Below, one piece after another: positions 16,958-25,997 of a DNA stretch of 64,000 bases. How positions within the stretch are numbered: position 1 is the stretch's first letter; the number at the start of each line of letters is the position of its first letter. Where the stretch lies: the NCBI GenBank assembly GCA_023667695.1, contig JAMOZY010000006.1, positions 54,853 to 118,852 of the forward strand. Reading direction: 5' to 3'. A program made the translations under genes and the position numbers. The stretch comes from Clostridium sp. Its GTDB lineage: Bacteria; Bacillota; Clostridia; Lachnospirales; Lachnospiraceae. The notes beneath the pieces are model-generated. The model ran no database searches. It had not been told where the DNA came from and worked only from the letters and a program-made list of their open reading frames with translations.

Positions 16958-18868
16958 ATGAGAAGAAGGATGCTGGCAGGAACAACAATCAGCCTGATGC
17001 TGGGGATAGGATTGTTTTTGAATCCATTTGCAGAATCGGATAAGGTCTATGGCGTAGATGTACCAGTTGAAATTAATGCGACAAATTTTCCGGATGAGAA
17101 CTTTCGGGAGTATGTGAAAGTTTGGGATAAGGATGGGAGTGGCTCATTGGATACAGACGAGTTAGAAAGTGTTAAGAATATTATTTTTATGAGTGGAGCC
17201 GGTCAGGCCGGAATCAAGGACTTAACCGGAATAGAATATTTTACTAATTTGGAGGGGCTATCCTGTTATCAGGGTGAATTAAGCAGTCTGGATGTGAGCA
17301 AGAATGTGAAGTTAAAAACATTAATTTGTTATAGCAATCAGTTAACAAGTCTGGATGTAAGGAATAATACATTATTAGAAAAATTAGAGTGTGGCAACAA
17401 TCAGTTAACGAGTCTGGATGTCAATAATAATACATTATTAGAAAATTTAGATTGTGGCAGCAATCAGTTAACGAGTCTGGATGTCAATAATAATACATTA
17501 TTAAAGGTTTTAGATTGTTCTGAAAATCAGATAAGTGGTCTGAATGTAAGGAATAATACATTATTAGAGAGGTTAGATTGTGGCAACAATCAGTTAACGA
17601 GTCTGGATGTAAGTAACAATACAGCTTTAGTAACTTTAATCTGTGATAAAAACCGGTTAAGTAGTTTGAATGTAAGTCAAAATACTAATTTAGAATGGTT
17701 TAATTGTGGTGATAACCAATTAAGTGATTTAACTGTAACGAATAATACATCTTTAAAGTATTTATCCTGCGATAATAACCGATTGAGCAGTCTGGATGTA
17801 AGCCGGAATACGGCATTGGAAAACTTATACTGTAATCAAAACCAATTAAGTAGTCTGGATGTAAGCCGGAATACAGCATTGGAAAGTTTAAACTGTAATC
17901 ATAATCAACTAAGCAGTCTGGATGTAAGCCGGAATGTGGCACTACAATCGTTGAATTATGCTGCGAACCAGATAAGGAGCTTGGATTTGAGTCAAAATGC
18001 AGCATTGAAAAGTTTAGATTGTAGTTTTAATGGAATAACGAATCTGAATGTAAGTCAGAATTCGCTGCTGCAAACTTTACTCTGTGAATGGAATGATTTA
18101 ACCAGTCTGGATGTAAGCCGGAATACGGCATTGGAAAGCTTAGAGTGTTACCATAACGACTTAACCAGCTTGGATGTAAGCCAGAATACGGCATTGGAAA
18201 ACTTACAAGTAATGTCAAATCAACTAAGCAGTCTGGATGTAAGCCGGAATACGGCATTAAAAAAATTAGGGTGTTATGGAAATCAACTAAGCAGCCTGGA
18301 TGTAAGCTCAAATAGAGCCTTGCAAACCCTGAACTGTTCGAATAATAGCATAACGGTACCTTTGCAACAATCAGGAAATCAATACTATATTGATTTATCC
18401 GCATTAGGATTGGATACGGACAAGGTTAGTCAATCCTCGACCGGTACATATAATCGTACAAATGGATATATTGAATATACATCATTAGCGTCTATTGGGA
18501 ACAATCCAAGTTATCAATATGAGGTTGGCTTTAACAATCAAACCATGAAGGTTATATTAAATATTGATCGTTCCAATGTGTCAGATACAGAAGCATCGAC
18601 TGAGGGGGAAAGTACCCAGAATACGGAAGCGTCTACTGCTGGGGAATCTGCCTCTCAGAGTACGGAAGCAACAGCAACAGAATCGGATGCATCCCAGAAT
18701 ACCAGTACGGTCCCAGTCACACAGGATACCACCCAGGCAACCGAAGCAGCCAGGGCGTCCGGTACACCAAAGACCGGAGATACCATGCTGCCGGTATGGT
18801 TTGCGATTCTTGGACTTTTCAGCATAGTAAGCTATCTGACCGCAAAAAAGTGGAAAGGAATAAAATAA
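16958..18868 (+). CDS. Sortase-anchored leucine-rich-repeat surface protein
   Basis: A 636-residue secreted protein. It has an N-terminal signal sequence (about 1-30), an EF-hand-like loop DKDGSGSLDTDE (residues 57-68), then 17 consecutive 21-residue leucine-rich repeats (residues 109-465; consensus SSLDVSRNTALxxLxCxxNQL). A short beta-rich region, a Ser/Thr/Glu-rich stalk and a TPKTGD sorting signal (603-608) follow, with a hydrophobic segment and a basic tail. PKTGD is the usual sortase signal in this group. LRR surface proteins usually bind host or bacterial ligands; the ligand is unknown. Codon use (many TTA, AAT) is more AT-rich than the neighbours. AAGGAGGA precedes the ATG by about 10 nt. 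It is transcribed alone. Confidence 0.85.
   Translation: MRRRMLAGTTISLMLGIGLFLNPFAESDKVYGVDVPVEINATNFPDENFREYVKVWDKDGSGSLDTDELESVKNIIFMSGAGQAGIKDLTGIEYFTNLEGLSCYQGELSSLDVSKNVKLKTLICYSNQLTSLDVRNNTLLEKLECGNNQLTSLDVNNNTLLENLDCGSNQLTSLDVNNNTLLKVLDCSENQISGLNVRNNTLLERLDCGNNQLTSLDVSNNTALVTLICDKNRLSSLNVSQNTNLEWFNCGDNQLSDLTVTNNTSLKYLSCDNNRLSSLDVSRNTALENLYCNQNQLSSLDVSRNTALESLNCNHNQLSSLDVSRNVALQSLNYAANQIRSLDLSQNAALKSLDCSFNGITNLNVSQNSLLQTLLCEWNDLTSLDVSRNTALESLECYHNDLTSLDVSQNTALENLQVMSNQLSSLDVSRNTALKKLGCYGNQLSSLDVSSNRALQTLNCSNNSITVPLQQSGNQYYIDLSALGLDTDKVSQSSTGTYNRTNGYIEYTSLASIGNNPSYQYEVGFNNQTMKVILNIDRSNVSDTEASTEGESTQNTEASTAGESASQSTEATATESDASQNTSTVPVTQDTTQATEAARASGTPKTGDTMLPVWFAILGLFSIVSYLTAKKWKGIK
17282..18352 (+). 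repeat. Seventeen tandem 63-bp LRR-coding repeats
   Basis: Seventeen in-frame 63-bp units encode the LRR array. Units 2-5 and 9-10 are nearly identical at the DNA level, which implies recent duplication or gene conversion. Other units have diverged. Confidence 0.85.
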
Positions 18869-18929
18869 CAATTGCAATTTCAATGATTTTTGATTAAATT
18901 TGTTATAGTGAATTGCATTGATGTGGAAG

Positions 18930-18960
18930 CAGGTCATCAACGCTTTGCGTTGGTGGCCTG
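18930..18960 (+). promoter_or_regulatory. Stable hairpin upstream of the XRE regulator gene
   Basis: A 14-bp stem (18930-18943 with 18947-18960, two G-U pairs) with a TTT loop. It lies between a possible extended -10 (TG at 18901-18902, TATAGT at 18904-18909) and the ATG at 19012. No T-tract follows, so it is either a terminator remnant for the LRR gene or a leader structure. Confidence 0.5.
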
Positions 18961-19011
18961 TGATTGTAAATTGTATTTTGCAAAAGAAATTGAAAGGAAA
19001 ATGAAACTAAC

Positions 19012-19713
19012 ATGCAGATACTCATAGGAGAAAAGCTTCTGGCACTCAGGACCCAAAAGAATATGACACAGGAGGAGCTGGCAGAACGGTTAGGGGTTAC
19101 CCGGCAGTCTGTTTCCAAGTGGGAGTCCAACGGCACCTTTCCCAATATGAACAAGCTCCTTGAAATTTGTGATATTTTCCAGGTCAGTCTGGATTATTTA
19201 CTACGGGATATTGGTGGACCGAAGGTTGATATGGATATGGAAATAGAAATAGAACCGGAGCTTCCGCTTCCCCCGGTTACAGAGTATCAGCAGCAAACAG
19301 CTAAGAAAAGAAGGCCGGTATCCATCTATACCGTGCTTTCCATGATATTAACCGGCGTCCTGTTCCTGATTTCCTGCTGGCTGTTTGGAAGCTTAGCCAT
19401 AAATCATATCTGGAATACGGGTGACAGAGAACAGTCACTGATGTGTGTAGATACCATATACGAGCAATATACCAGAGCAAGGGTGACGGTTGATACCGGA
19501 GAAGGATTGGAGGACCGGATTCTTTGGCTGGATGTAGACGGCGTGAAGGAAAATGACCGGGTATTCTGTTATACAGGGGATGCCAATGGCCTTCGGGTGA
19601 AATATACCGGAAAAACGCTTGCGTTGCCGGGACTTATGGCGCTTGTGTTTTTCATCCTGCTTATCCTGCTGTATATGGAAGTAAGGAGAGAGCATGAATC
19701 GGAACAGGAATAA
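19012..19713 (+). CDS. XRE-family regulator with two membrane segments
   Basis: A 233-residue protein. Residues about 5-60 form a Cro/C1-type helix-turn-helix (NMTQEELAERLGVTRQSVSKWE, the common XRE signature). An acidic linker leads to two hydrophobic segments (VLSMILTGVLFLISCWLFGS and LPGLMALVFFILLILLYMEV) that bracket an extracytoplasmic loop of about 75 residues. This architecture suggests a membrane-tethered transcription regulator that senses an envelope signal. GAAAGGAAAA lies upstream of the ATG. The 3' end overlaps the next gene by 20 bp, so translation is probably coupled. Confidence 0.8.
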   Translation: MQILIGEKLLALRTQKNMTQEELAERLGVTRQSVSKWESNGTFPNMNKLLEICDIFQVSLDYLLRDIGGPKVDMDMEIEIEPELPLPPVTEYQQQTAKKRRPVSIYTVLSMILTGVLFLISCWLFGSLAINHIWNTGDREQSLMCVDTIYEQYTRARVTVDTGEGLEDRILWLDVDGVKENDRVFCYTGDANGLRVKYTGKTLALPGLMALVFFILLILLYMEVRREHESEQE

Positions 19714-20734
19714 AATCATTGCAATCTCTATATTTACAATAGCCCTTATCCTGCTGGCTGTCTGGATTGGGTTCGTATGCTTTGCAGAAGCAGAACCGGA
19801 AGAAGCTCCGGTATCACAGAATCGGATGTCGGTGGTAATTGATGGAATGGAGCTTTTCATACCAAGAGAGTATCACTGCTATCCGGATGATTCGGATTTG
19901 CTTCTATATGATAACAGTGGATTTGCCATGCGGCTTCGCGTATTGGAGGATTCCTTTGAGGAGCTTTTGCTGCAAAAGGATACCTTGATTCCGGAAGTGG
20001 AGAGCAAGGGGTACCGATGCCTTTCTTCCTTAGAGGAACAGAGGATGGATGCAAGGTCTTATCTGTATTTTACCATAGATACAGCAGAGGGAATCCGTTA
20101 TGTGATTTATTCCAATGCAGGGGCAGACAGTCATTTTGGCATTCTTGCAGATATAGGGGCAGAGGAGCCAAAGGCAGTGCTGGACCGGATTCATTCCCTG
20201 CTGGCTCCGGCACAGGAGACGGAACGGGAGAATACCAGCATCTATGATTTGCTTTTGGAACAGGCGGAACCGGTAGTACAGGAGGAACCCTTTTATTCTC
20301 AAGGCATCTATCGGGATGCGGCGGGGCGGGAAATCCTGTCTTATGGGATTCCGGAGGGCTTTTATGTTGACAGTGGAACGGAGGGAGAAATACAGGGCTA
20401 TACCAACCGGGAGGACGCGATTCACGTTACCCTTTCAGTGAAAAGCGATACCGGAAGTGCAGAGGAATGGATTTTGAGATATATGGAATCTGCCGGGGCA
20501 TCACGATTTTGTGAAAAGCAGACAGATATTCAGGGAAGAACGGTTTACTATTTTGCGGAAGAGCATGAATGGATATGGGAGGAGAAACGGGAGCAGTTCT
20601 ATCATTTCTATGCAGCAGTTGATTTAGAGGATGGTTTGGTATACTGGCTGACAGGGAGTTCCATGAAGAATGGGAACGCGTTGGAATTAGAGACTTATCG
20701 GGAGTTTTTGTCGGTAGAACAGCTGGAGGAATAG
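19694..20734 (+). CDS. Membrane-anchored extracytoplasmic protein of unknown function
   Basis: I do not recognise this 346-residue protein. It has one N-terminal membrane segment (about residues 8-30) followed by an acidic soluble region. That region seems to hold two similar beta-rich halves (around 40-175 and 205-345), each starting from a short element of the form xxIPxxYHCYPDD or LSYGIPEGFYVDS and ending in a helix. There is no cysteine lipobox. It overlaps the XRE regulator gene by 20 bp with AAGGAGAG before the ATG, and a small membrane protein gene follows by 23 bp, so the three form one unit. A role as the signal-receiving or target protein of that regulator is inference only. Confidence 0.65.
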   Translation: MNRNRNKIIAISIFTIALILLAVWIGFVCFAEAEPEEAPVSQNRMSVVIDGMELFIPREYHCYPDDSDLLLYDNSGFAMRLRVLEDSFEELLLQKDTLIPEVESKGYRCLSSLEEQRMDARSYLYFTIDTAEGIRYVIYSNAGADSHFGILADIGAEEPKAVLDRIHSLLAPAQETERENTSIYDLLLEQAEPVVQEEPFYSQGIYRDAAGREILSYGIPEGFYVDSGTEGEIQGYTNREDAIHVTLSVKSDTGSAEEWILRYMESAGASRFCEKQTDIQGRTVYYFAEEHEWIWEEKREQFYHFYAAVDLEDGLVYWLTGSSMKNGNALELETYREFLSVEQLEE

Positions 20735-20757
20735 GAATAAAATGGAGGAACGGACGA

Positions 20758-20988
20758 ATGAAGCAAAGGAAAACGATATTCAGTGTAGTATTGATATTAG
20801 CAGGAATCGGCATCCTGATTCGAGGGATGATAGGATTTATTCACTTTGCTGATTATTATGGGAATACCTGGAGTATGAATCCGGTGACCTTTCTGGTTTA
20901 TATGGCACCTTACCTTTTGGCTGTCCTGTTCGTGGCAGGTATCATTTATATGATTCTGAGGCCGAAGAAAAATAAGGAAGAAAAATGA
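20758..20988 (+). CDS. Small membrane protein, two transmembrane segments
   Basis: A 76-residue protein with two hydrophobic helices (about 8-27 and 43-66) and a basic C-terminal tail (RPKKNKEEK). No family was recognised. TGGAGGA precedes the ATG by about 9 nt. It is the last gene of the XRE module. Confidence 0.65.
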   Translation: MKQRKTIFSVVLILAGIGILIRGMIGFIHFADYYGNTWSMNPVTFLVYMAPYLLAVLFVAGIIYMILRPKKNKEEK

Positions 20989-21023
20989 TGAATGGTTCGA
21001 AGGTTGGAATGGCCTATTATCCC

Positions 21024-21052
21024 TTGCGGATGATGGGCTTTTTTGCTATAAT
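21024..21052 (+). promoter_or_regulatory. Promoter for the GH94 gene
   Basis: TTGCGG (21024-21029), a 17-bp spacer, TATAAT (21047-21052) with TG at 21044-21045. No operator palindrome was obvious. Confidence 0.6.
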
Positions 21053-21117
21053 AATACAATATGTAAATGTAATTAAAATCAGGGAATACGATAAAATAAA
21101 TAAAAAGGAGATGTAAG

Positions 21118-23517
21118 ATGAAGTACGGATATTTTGATGGAGCAAATAAGGAATATGTTATTACACGTCCGGATACACCGGCACCTTGGGCGAACTACCT
21201 GGGTTCTCCGGAGTATGGGGCAATCATTTCGAATAATGCAGGAGGCTACAGCTTTGTGAAAAGCGGAGCCAACGGCAGGGTAATCCGGTATATATTCAAC
21301 AGCTTTGATCAGCCGGGACGGTATATTTATCTGCGGGATGAAGCGTCAAAGGACTACTGGTCTGCATCCTGGCAGCCGGTAGGTAAGGACCTGGATGCGT
21401 ATAAGAGTGAGTGTCACCATGGTACGGCATATACGAATATTCATGCGGACTATGCGGGGATTCATTCAGAAGCTCTGTATTATGTGCCGCTGAATAAGAC
21501 CCATGAGGTATGGAATCTGAAGGTAACCAATCAGTCGGACAAGCCAAGAAGGATATCTGTATTTGGTTACTGTGAATTTACGAATGAAGGAAATTACGAG
21601 CAGGACCAGGTGAATCTGCAGTATACCTTATTTATTACCCGGACTTACTTTAAGCAGAATAAGATTCTTCAGCTGTTAAATGAAAATGTAAACCGGCATG
21701 CCATTAACGGCAGCAACCGGGCTTCCCGGTTCTTTGGCATGGCAGGTCAGTCGGTTTGTTCTTATTGCGGGGATAAGGAAAGCTTCCTTGGCCGTTATCA
21801 TGGATATGGCAATCCCCTTGCAGTGGAACAGGGAGATTGCGGCGGCATGCTGAATTATAATTCCAATGCCTGCGGTGCATTACAGACTGTGCTGGAGCTG
21901 GCACCGGGAGAAACCAAGGAATTAGCCTTTATCTTAGGAGAAAAGCAGGAAGCGGAAGCCGATGCGATTATGAAGGAATATGGGGATGTGGCAAAGACCT
22001 GTGCGGTGGAATTAGAGGAATTGATTTCCTACTGGCATGGCAAGCTGAACAACCTTCAGGTGCAGACCCCAAGCGATTCCTTTAACAATATGATAAATAC
22101 CTGGAATGCATATCAGTGCTTTATGACCTTTATCTGGTCCCGGGCTGCATCCTTTACCTACTGTGGTCTGCGAAACGGATACGGTTATCGGGATACGGTT
22201 CAGGATATTCAGGGGATTATCCATCTGGCGCCGGAGATGGCTTTGGAGAAGATACGGTTCATGCTTTCCGCCCAGGTAAACAATGGCGCAGGGCTTCCAC
22301 TGGTGAAGTTCGACCATAATGCAGGACATGAGGATACACCGGATGATGAGTCCTATGTACGGGCAACGGGACATCCCGCATATCGGGCGGATGATGCCTT
22401 ATGGCTATTCCCGACGGTTTACAAGTATATTGCAGAGTCCGGTAATAAGGCATTCCTGGATGAAGTAATCCTTTATGCTAACGGAGGAGAAGATACGGTA
22501 TATGGACACTTAAAGCGTGCGATTGATTTCTCCATGAATCATCTGGGGAATCATCAGATGCCCGCAGGGCTTCATGCAGACTGGAATGATTGTCTGCGCT
22601 TGGGAAAGCTGGGAGAATCTACCTTTGTTGCCATGCAGCTCTATTATGCCATGTCTATGCTAAAGACCATTGCAGAGGAACGGAAGGATACAGAGTATGT
22701 GGATTATCTGGCAAAGGTTCAGAAGGAGCTGGGGGATACCCTGCAGAAGCTGTGCTGGGAGGATGACCGTTATATTCGTGGATTTAAAGAAGACGGGCAG
22801 GTAATTGGTTCCAAAAAGGACCCGGAGGCAAATATGTGGCTGAATCCGCAGTCCTGGTCTGTAATCAGTGGTCTGGCTACCAAAGAACAGGCGGAGCTGG
22901 CACTTGAGTCGGTTCACCGGGAATTAAATACCCCATACGGTGTACGGGTTATGGCGCCGTCTTATGTGGACCATGCCTTTGACGGAGCGTTAATGCTGCT
23001 CTTTAACCCGTCTACCAAGGAAAATGGCGGTATTTTCTCACAGCCTCAGGGCTGGATTATACTGGCAGAGGCGCTGATGGGACATGGAAACCGGGCCTTT
23101 GAATATTTTGAAGAAAGCTCTCCTGCTTCTATGAATGATAAGGCGGAAATCCGGAAGCTGGAGCCGTATTGTCACGGACAGTTTACGGAAAGTCTGGAAA
23201 GCCCGTTTGAAGGCAGGGCCCATGTTCACTGGCTGACGGGTACCGCATCAACCGTCATGGTTGGCTGTGTGGAAGGTATTCTTGGTATGCGTCCGGACTT
23301 TGACGGCTTGCGGATTGCACCGTCCGTTCCGGCTGACTGGAAGGAATTCCAGATTGATAAGGTCTTTCGTGGGAAGAAGCTTCATATGACAGTAAAGAAT
23401 CCGGATGGCAGGGAAAGCGGCGTGACTTCGGTAACGGTGAATGGAAGAAAGCTGGAAGGAAACTATATTGCAGCTTCGGAGCTGGCCGATACGAATGATA
23501 TAGAGGTATTGATGTAG
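21118..23517 (+). CDS. GH94 glycoside phosphorylase (cellobiose/chitobiose phosphorylase-like)
   Basis: A cytoplasmic enzyme of 799 residues whose N-terminus (MKYGYFDGANKEYVI) is that of GH94 disaccharide phosphorylases, which cleave beta-linked glucosides with phosphate to give a sugar 1-phosphate. The family's general acid lies in the conserved ADWNDCLRLG segment (Asp488 of DWND, residues 488-491). The C-terminal motifs (WLTGTAS near the end, GLRIAPSVPADW) are also standard. Length fits cellobiose and N,N'-diacetylchitobiose phosphorylases (about 800-820); substrate cannot be assigned by eye. GGAGATG is 5 nt before the ATG. No sugar transporter is adjacent, so the substrate must arrive by a system encoded elsewhere. 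Confidence 0.85.
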   Translation: MKYGYFDGANKEYVITRPDTPAPWANYLGSPEYGAIISNNAGGYSFVKSGANGRVIRYIFNSFDQPGRYIYLRDEASKDYWSASWQPVGKDLDAYKSECHHGTAYTNIHADYAGIHSEALYYVPLNKTHEVWNLKVTNQSDKPRRISVFGYCEFTNEGNYEQDQVNLQYTLFITRTYFKQNKILQLLNENVNRHAINGSNRASRFFGMAGQSVCSYCGDKESFLGRYHGYGNPLAVEQGDCGGMLNYNSNACGALQTVLELAPGETKELAFILGEKQEAEADAIMKEYGDVAKTCAVELEELISYWHGKLNNLQVQTPSDSFNNMINTWNAYQCFMTFIWSRAASFTYCGLRNGYGYRDTVQDIQGIIHLAPEMALEKIRFMLSAQVNNGAGLPLVKFDHNAGHEDTPDDESYVRATGHPAYRADDALWLFPTVYKYIAESGNKAFLDEVILYANGGEDTVYGHLKRAIDFSMNHLGNHQMPAGLHADWNDCLRLGKLGESTFVAMQLYYAMSMLKTIAEERKDTEYVDYLAKVQKELGDTLQKLCWEDDRYIRGFKEDGQVIGSKKDPEANMWLNPQSWSVISGLATKEQAELALESVHRELNTPYGVRVMAPSYVDHAFDGALMLLFNPSTKENGGIFSQPQGWIILAEALMGHGNRAFEYFEESSPASMNDKAEIRKLEPYCHGQFTESLESPFEGRAHVHWLTGTASTVMVGCVEGILGMRPDFDGLRIAPSVPADWKEFQIDKVFRGKKLHMTVKNPDGRESGVTSVTVNGRKLEGNYIAASELADTNDIEVLM

Positions 23518-23542
23518 GAACAGGGTAAAGGGAGACGAGGAA

Positions 23543-24082
23543 ATGAATGAATGGCAGATTGCGATGCATAATCCCATTCTGGTAGCTCCAGTAGTGGGCT
23601 GGTGTATTGCACAGTTATTAAAGGTCTTAATTCATTTATGTATGACAAGACAATGGAAGTGGGAACGAGTGGTTGGCGGCGGCGGCATGCCAAGCTCTCA
23701 TTCTGCAACGGTAGGCGCATTGGCTACGGCATGTTTATTAAAATACGGTCCGGATTCCTTTGAGTTCGCTATGGCAACGGTATTTGCCATCATTGTCATG
23801 TATGATGCAATGAATGTACGGTTAGAAACCGGCAAGCAGGGCGCAATTTTAAATATTTTAATTAAAAATGAGGAAATCAAGGCGCGTCTAAGTGAAACCA
23901 GCAAGGATAAATGGACGGAAACGGTCTTGAAGGAATATGTGGGACATACGCCGATTCAGGTGCTGGTAGGACTGATTCTTGGGATTGTGATTGGGGTACT
24001 TGCCTGTCACATCATGCCCTCGGAACCTGAAAAGGAAGTTGCTCAGATTATAACTGGTTTGGCTGCCTGCCGTTTCCTATAA
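23543..24082 (+). CDS. Divergent PAP2 family membrane protein
   Basis: A 179-residue membrane protein of the divergent PAP2 (DUF212, YuiD-like) family, with the signature GGMPSSHSATVGALATA (residues about 50-66) and DAMNVRLETGKQG. The family resembles acid phosphatase/vanadium haloperoxidase-type lipid phosphatases but the function of this branch is not established. GAGGA lies 2-7 nt before the ATG. It starts 26 bp after the GH94 stop and probably shares its transcript, ending at the hairpin at 24121-24149. Confidence 0.85.
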   Translation: MNEWQIAMHNPILVAPVVGWCIAQLLKVLIHLCMTRQWKWERVVGGGGMPSSHSATVGALATACLLKYGPDSFEFAMATVFAIIVMYDAMNVRLETGKQGAILNILIKNEEIKARLSETSKDKWTETVLKEYVGHTPIQVLVGLILGIVIGVLACHIMPSEPEKEVAQIITGLAACRFL

Positions 24083-24120
24083 TATTCGTATATTTCCATT
24101 GCAATTCCATATACTATTGT

Positions 24121-24149
24121 AAGAAGAATCTGTACAAGGGATTCTTCTT
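24121..24149 (+). terminator. Hairpin after the PAP2 gene
   Basis: AAGAAGAATC (24121-24130) pairs perfectly with GATTCTTCTT (24140-24149), 9-nt loop, followed by a short non-T sequence. Its location argues against the ATG at 24153 as the start of the next gene. Confidence 0.55.
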
Positions 24150-24200
24150 GCTATGTGTACGGCAGCTATGTACGGACAATCAAGCAAGCAGGAGGAGTAT

Positions 24201-24950
24201 ATGGAAGAAAAAGAAACACCCAAAAAGGAGCGTGCCTATAAGGAACGGCAAAAGGAAGAAGTAACTGGTAATCTGATAAAGGAATCCGGACAATTGACGT
24301 TATCCGGCAGTGAGTATCATCACCGGATTCATTTGCTGAATATTATCGGAGAAATCGAGGGACATGAGTGCCTTCCGCCGAATTCCAAAACCACCAAATA
24401 TGAGCATGTCCTGCCGATTCTGGCGGAAATTGAGGATAACAGTCAGATTGATGGTATGCTGGTATTGTTGAATACAGTAGGCGGTGATGTGGAGGCCGGA
24501 CTTGCCATGGCAGAAATGATTGGTTCCATCCGGAAGCCGGTGGTTACCCTGGTACTGGGCGGCGGTCATTCCATTGGAGTACCGTTAGCAGTATCCGGTG
24601 ATTATTCGTTTATTGTACCAACCGCAACCATGGTCGTGCATCCCATAAGGATGAATGGCATGGTTATCGGGGTAAAGCAGAATTATGAATACATTGAACG
24701 GATGCAGGACCGGATTATTGCATTTACGGTTACGCATTCCGGTATTGAAGAAGACCGGCTCCGGAAGATTATGATGAATAATGAGCAGTTGGTAAAGGAT
24801 ATCGGTTCCATGCTGGTGGGCCGGGAAGCGGTTCAGGAGAAATTAATCGATGCGGTAGGCGGTATTCATGAAGCGATGGAATACCTACATCATCTGATTG
24901 AAGAGCGGAATAAGGATAGGCAGAAGGATACAAGGGAGCCTTCAAAATAA
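24201..24950 (+). CDS. ClpP-type translocation-enhancing protease (TepA-like)
   Basis: A serine protease of the ClpP/crotonase fold, 249 residues. It carries the hydrophobic beta-strand pattern LLNTVGGDVEAGLAMAEMI, the likely catalytic serine in GGGHSIGVPLA (Ser124) and the histidine in VVHPIRMNG. This arrangement is that of B. subtilis TepA, a ClpP-like protease linked to preprotein translocation and signal-peptide turnover. The N-terminal 40 residues are highly charged. The ATG at 24201 is preferred because GGAGGAG lies just upstream; the ATG at 24153 lacks one and abuts a hairpin. uppP follows 48 bp downstream. Confidence 0.85.
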   Translation: MEEKETPKKERAYKERQKEEVTGNLIKESGQLTLSGSEYHHRIHLLNIIGEIEGHECLPPNSKTTKYEHVLPILAEIEDNSQIDGMLVLLNTVGGDVEAGLAMAEMIGSIRKPVVTLVLGGGHSIGVPLAVSGDYSFIVPTATMVVHPIRMNGMVIGVKQNYEYIERMQDRIIAFTVTHSGIEEDRLRKIMMNNEQLVKDIGSMLVGREAVQEKLIDAVGGIHEAMEYLHHLIEERNKDRQKDTREPSK

Positions 24951-24998
24951 AAGCCGGCAGCAATAAGGAATCCATATGGATAAAGGGAGGAACTGTTC

Positions 24999-25880
24999 AT
25001 GAGTTTTTTAGAAGCAATTATTATGGGACTGATTCAGGGACTGACCGAATTTTTACCGGTAAGCAGCTCCGGTCATCTGGCTATCTTTAAGAATCTGTTT
25101 CATATTCAGACGGAAACCGGTCTGTTGTATGATGTTATGCTGCACTTTGCTACCCTGGTGGCAATCGGTATCGTGTATTGGAAGGATGTAAAGGAATTGG
25201 TGGTCAACGGCTGCTGTATGGTAGGATTATGGGTGACAAATGCATGTCTTTGGATTGGCAACCGGTTTCGGGCAAAAGAAAAGCGAATACCCTATAAACC
25301 GGTTTTAACTACCCCATATCGCAGGTTTGTATTACTGATTCTTATCAGTACCATACCTACCGGTATTTTAGGAATCGTGTTGGAGGATGTGATTGGTTCC
25401 GCCTCGGATTATCTGATTCTGCCGGGAATCTGCCTGATTCTGACCTCGATTCTGCTTTTTATTGCAGACCGGGTCAAGGTTGGTGAGAAAACAGAAGCTA
25501 CAGCTACATATAAAAATTCCTTTGTCATTGGTCTTGCCCAGGGCGTAGCCACCTTACCGGGAATTTCCCGTTCCGGCACCACCATTACTGCATGTCTGTT
25601 AAGTGGTTTTCAGAAGGAATTTGCAGTGAAGTATTCCTTTATCATGTCGATACCAGTGATTTTAGGCGCCATGATTTTGCAGTTAAAGGATTTTTCCACG
25701 GTAGAATTGGGTGGTGGAATGATTTGGAATTATGTTGCAGGTATGCTGGTGGCAGGAGTTGTAGGATACTTATGTATCAAGACGATGCTGGTAGTAGTAA
25801 ATAAGAATAAATTTACTATATTTTCCATTTATTGTCTGCTTGCAGGAATTGTATCTGTCATTTGTTATTTTTTCCTATAG
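24999..25880 (+). CDS. uppP: Undecaprenyl-diphosphatase
   Basis: BacA/UppP family integral membrane enzyme of 293 residues, which dephosphorylates C55-PP to recycle the lipid carrier of cell-wall synthesis and gives bacitracin tolerance. The two family motifs are visible: EFLPVSSSGHLAIFKN near residue 17 and PGISRSGTTITACLL near residue 186, plus about eight membrane segments. GGGAGGA is 8 nt before the ATG. A cytoplasmic insert of about 40 residues around position 75-105 is basic. Confidence 0.95.
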   Translation: MSFLEAIIMGLIQGLTEFLPVSSSGHLAIFKNLFHIQTETGLLYDVMLHFATLVAIGIVYWKDVKELVVNGCCMVGLWVTNACLWIGNRFRAKEKRIPYKPVLTTPYRRFVLLILISTIPTGILGIVLEDVIGSASDYLILPGICLILTSILLFIADRVKVGEKTEATATYKNSFVIGLAQGVATLPGISRSGTTITACLLSGFQKEFAVKYSFIMSIPVILGAMILQLKDFSTVELGGGMIWNYVAGMLVAGVVGYLCIKTMLVVVNKNKFTIFSIYCLLAGIVSVICYFFL

Positions 25881-25997
25881 GAAGAGAAGCGTATGACCGG
25901 AATCCGGTGAAAGCAGTCCGGATGAAGAGGAAGCTTGTGGCTGTCATTTGGCAAAAGCAAGAATGTGAAGATGAAAGAATAGGAGTGAATCGATAGC

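Noticed and set aside
17282..18352. Regular 63-bp repeats considered as a CRISPR array
   Set aside because: The repeats are coding, contiguous and without unique spacers; they encode LRR units.
24153..24200. Upstream ATG for the ClpP/TepA-like gene
   Set aside because: It has no ribosome binding site and abuts the hairpin at 24121-24149; GGAGGAG precedes the ATG at 24201.
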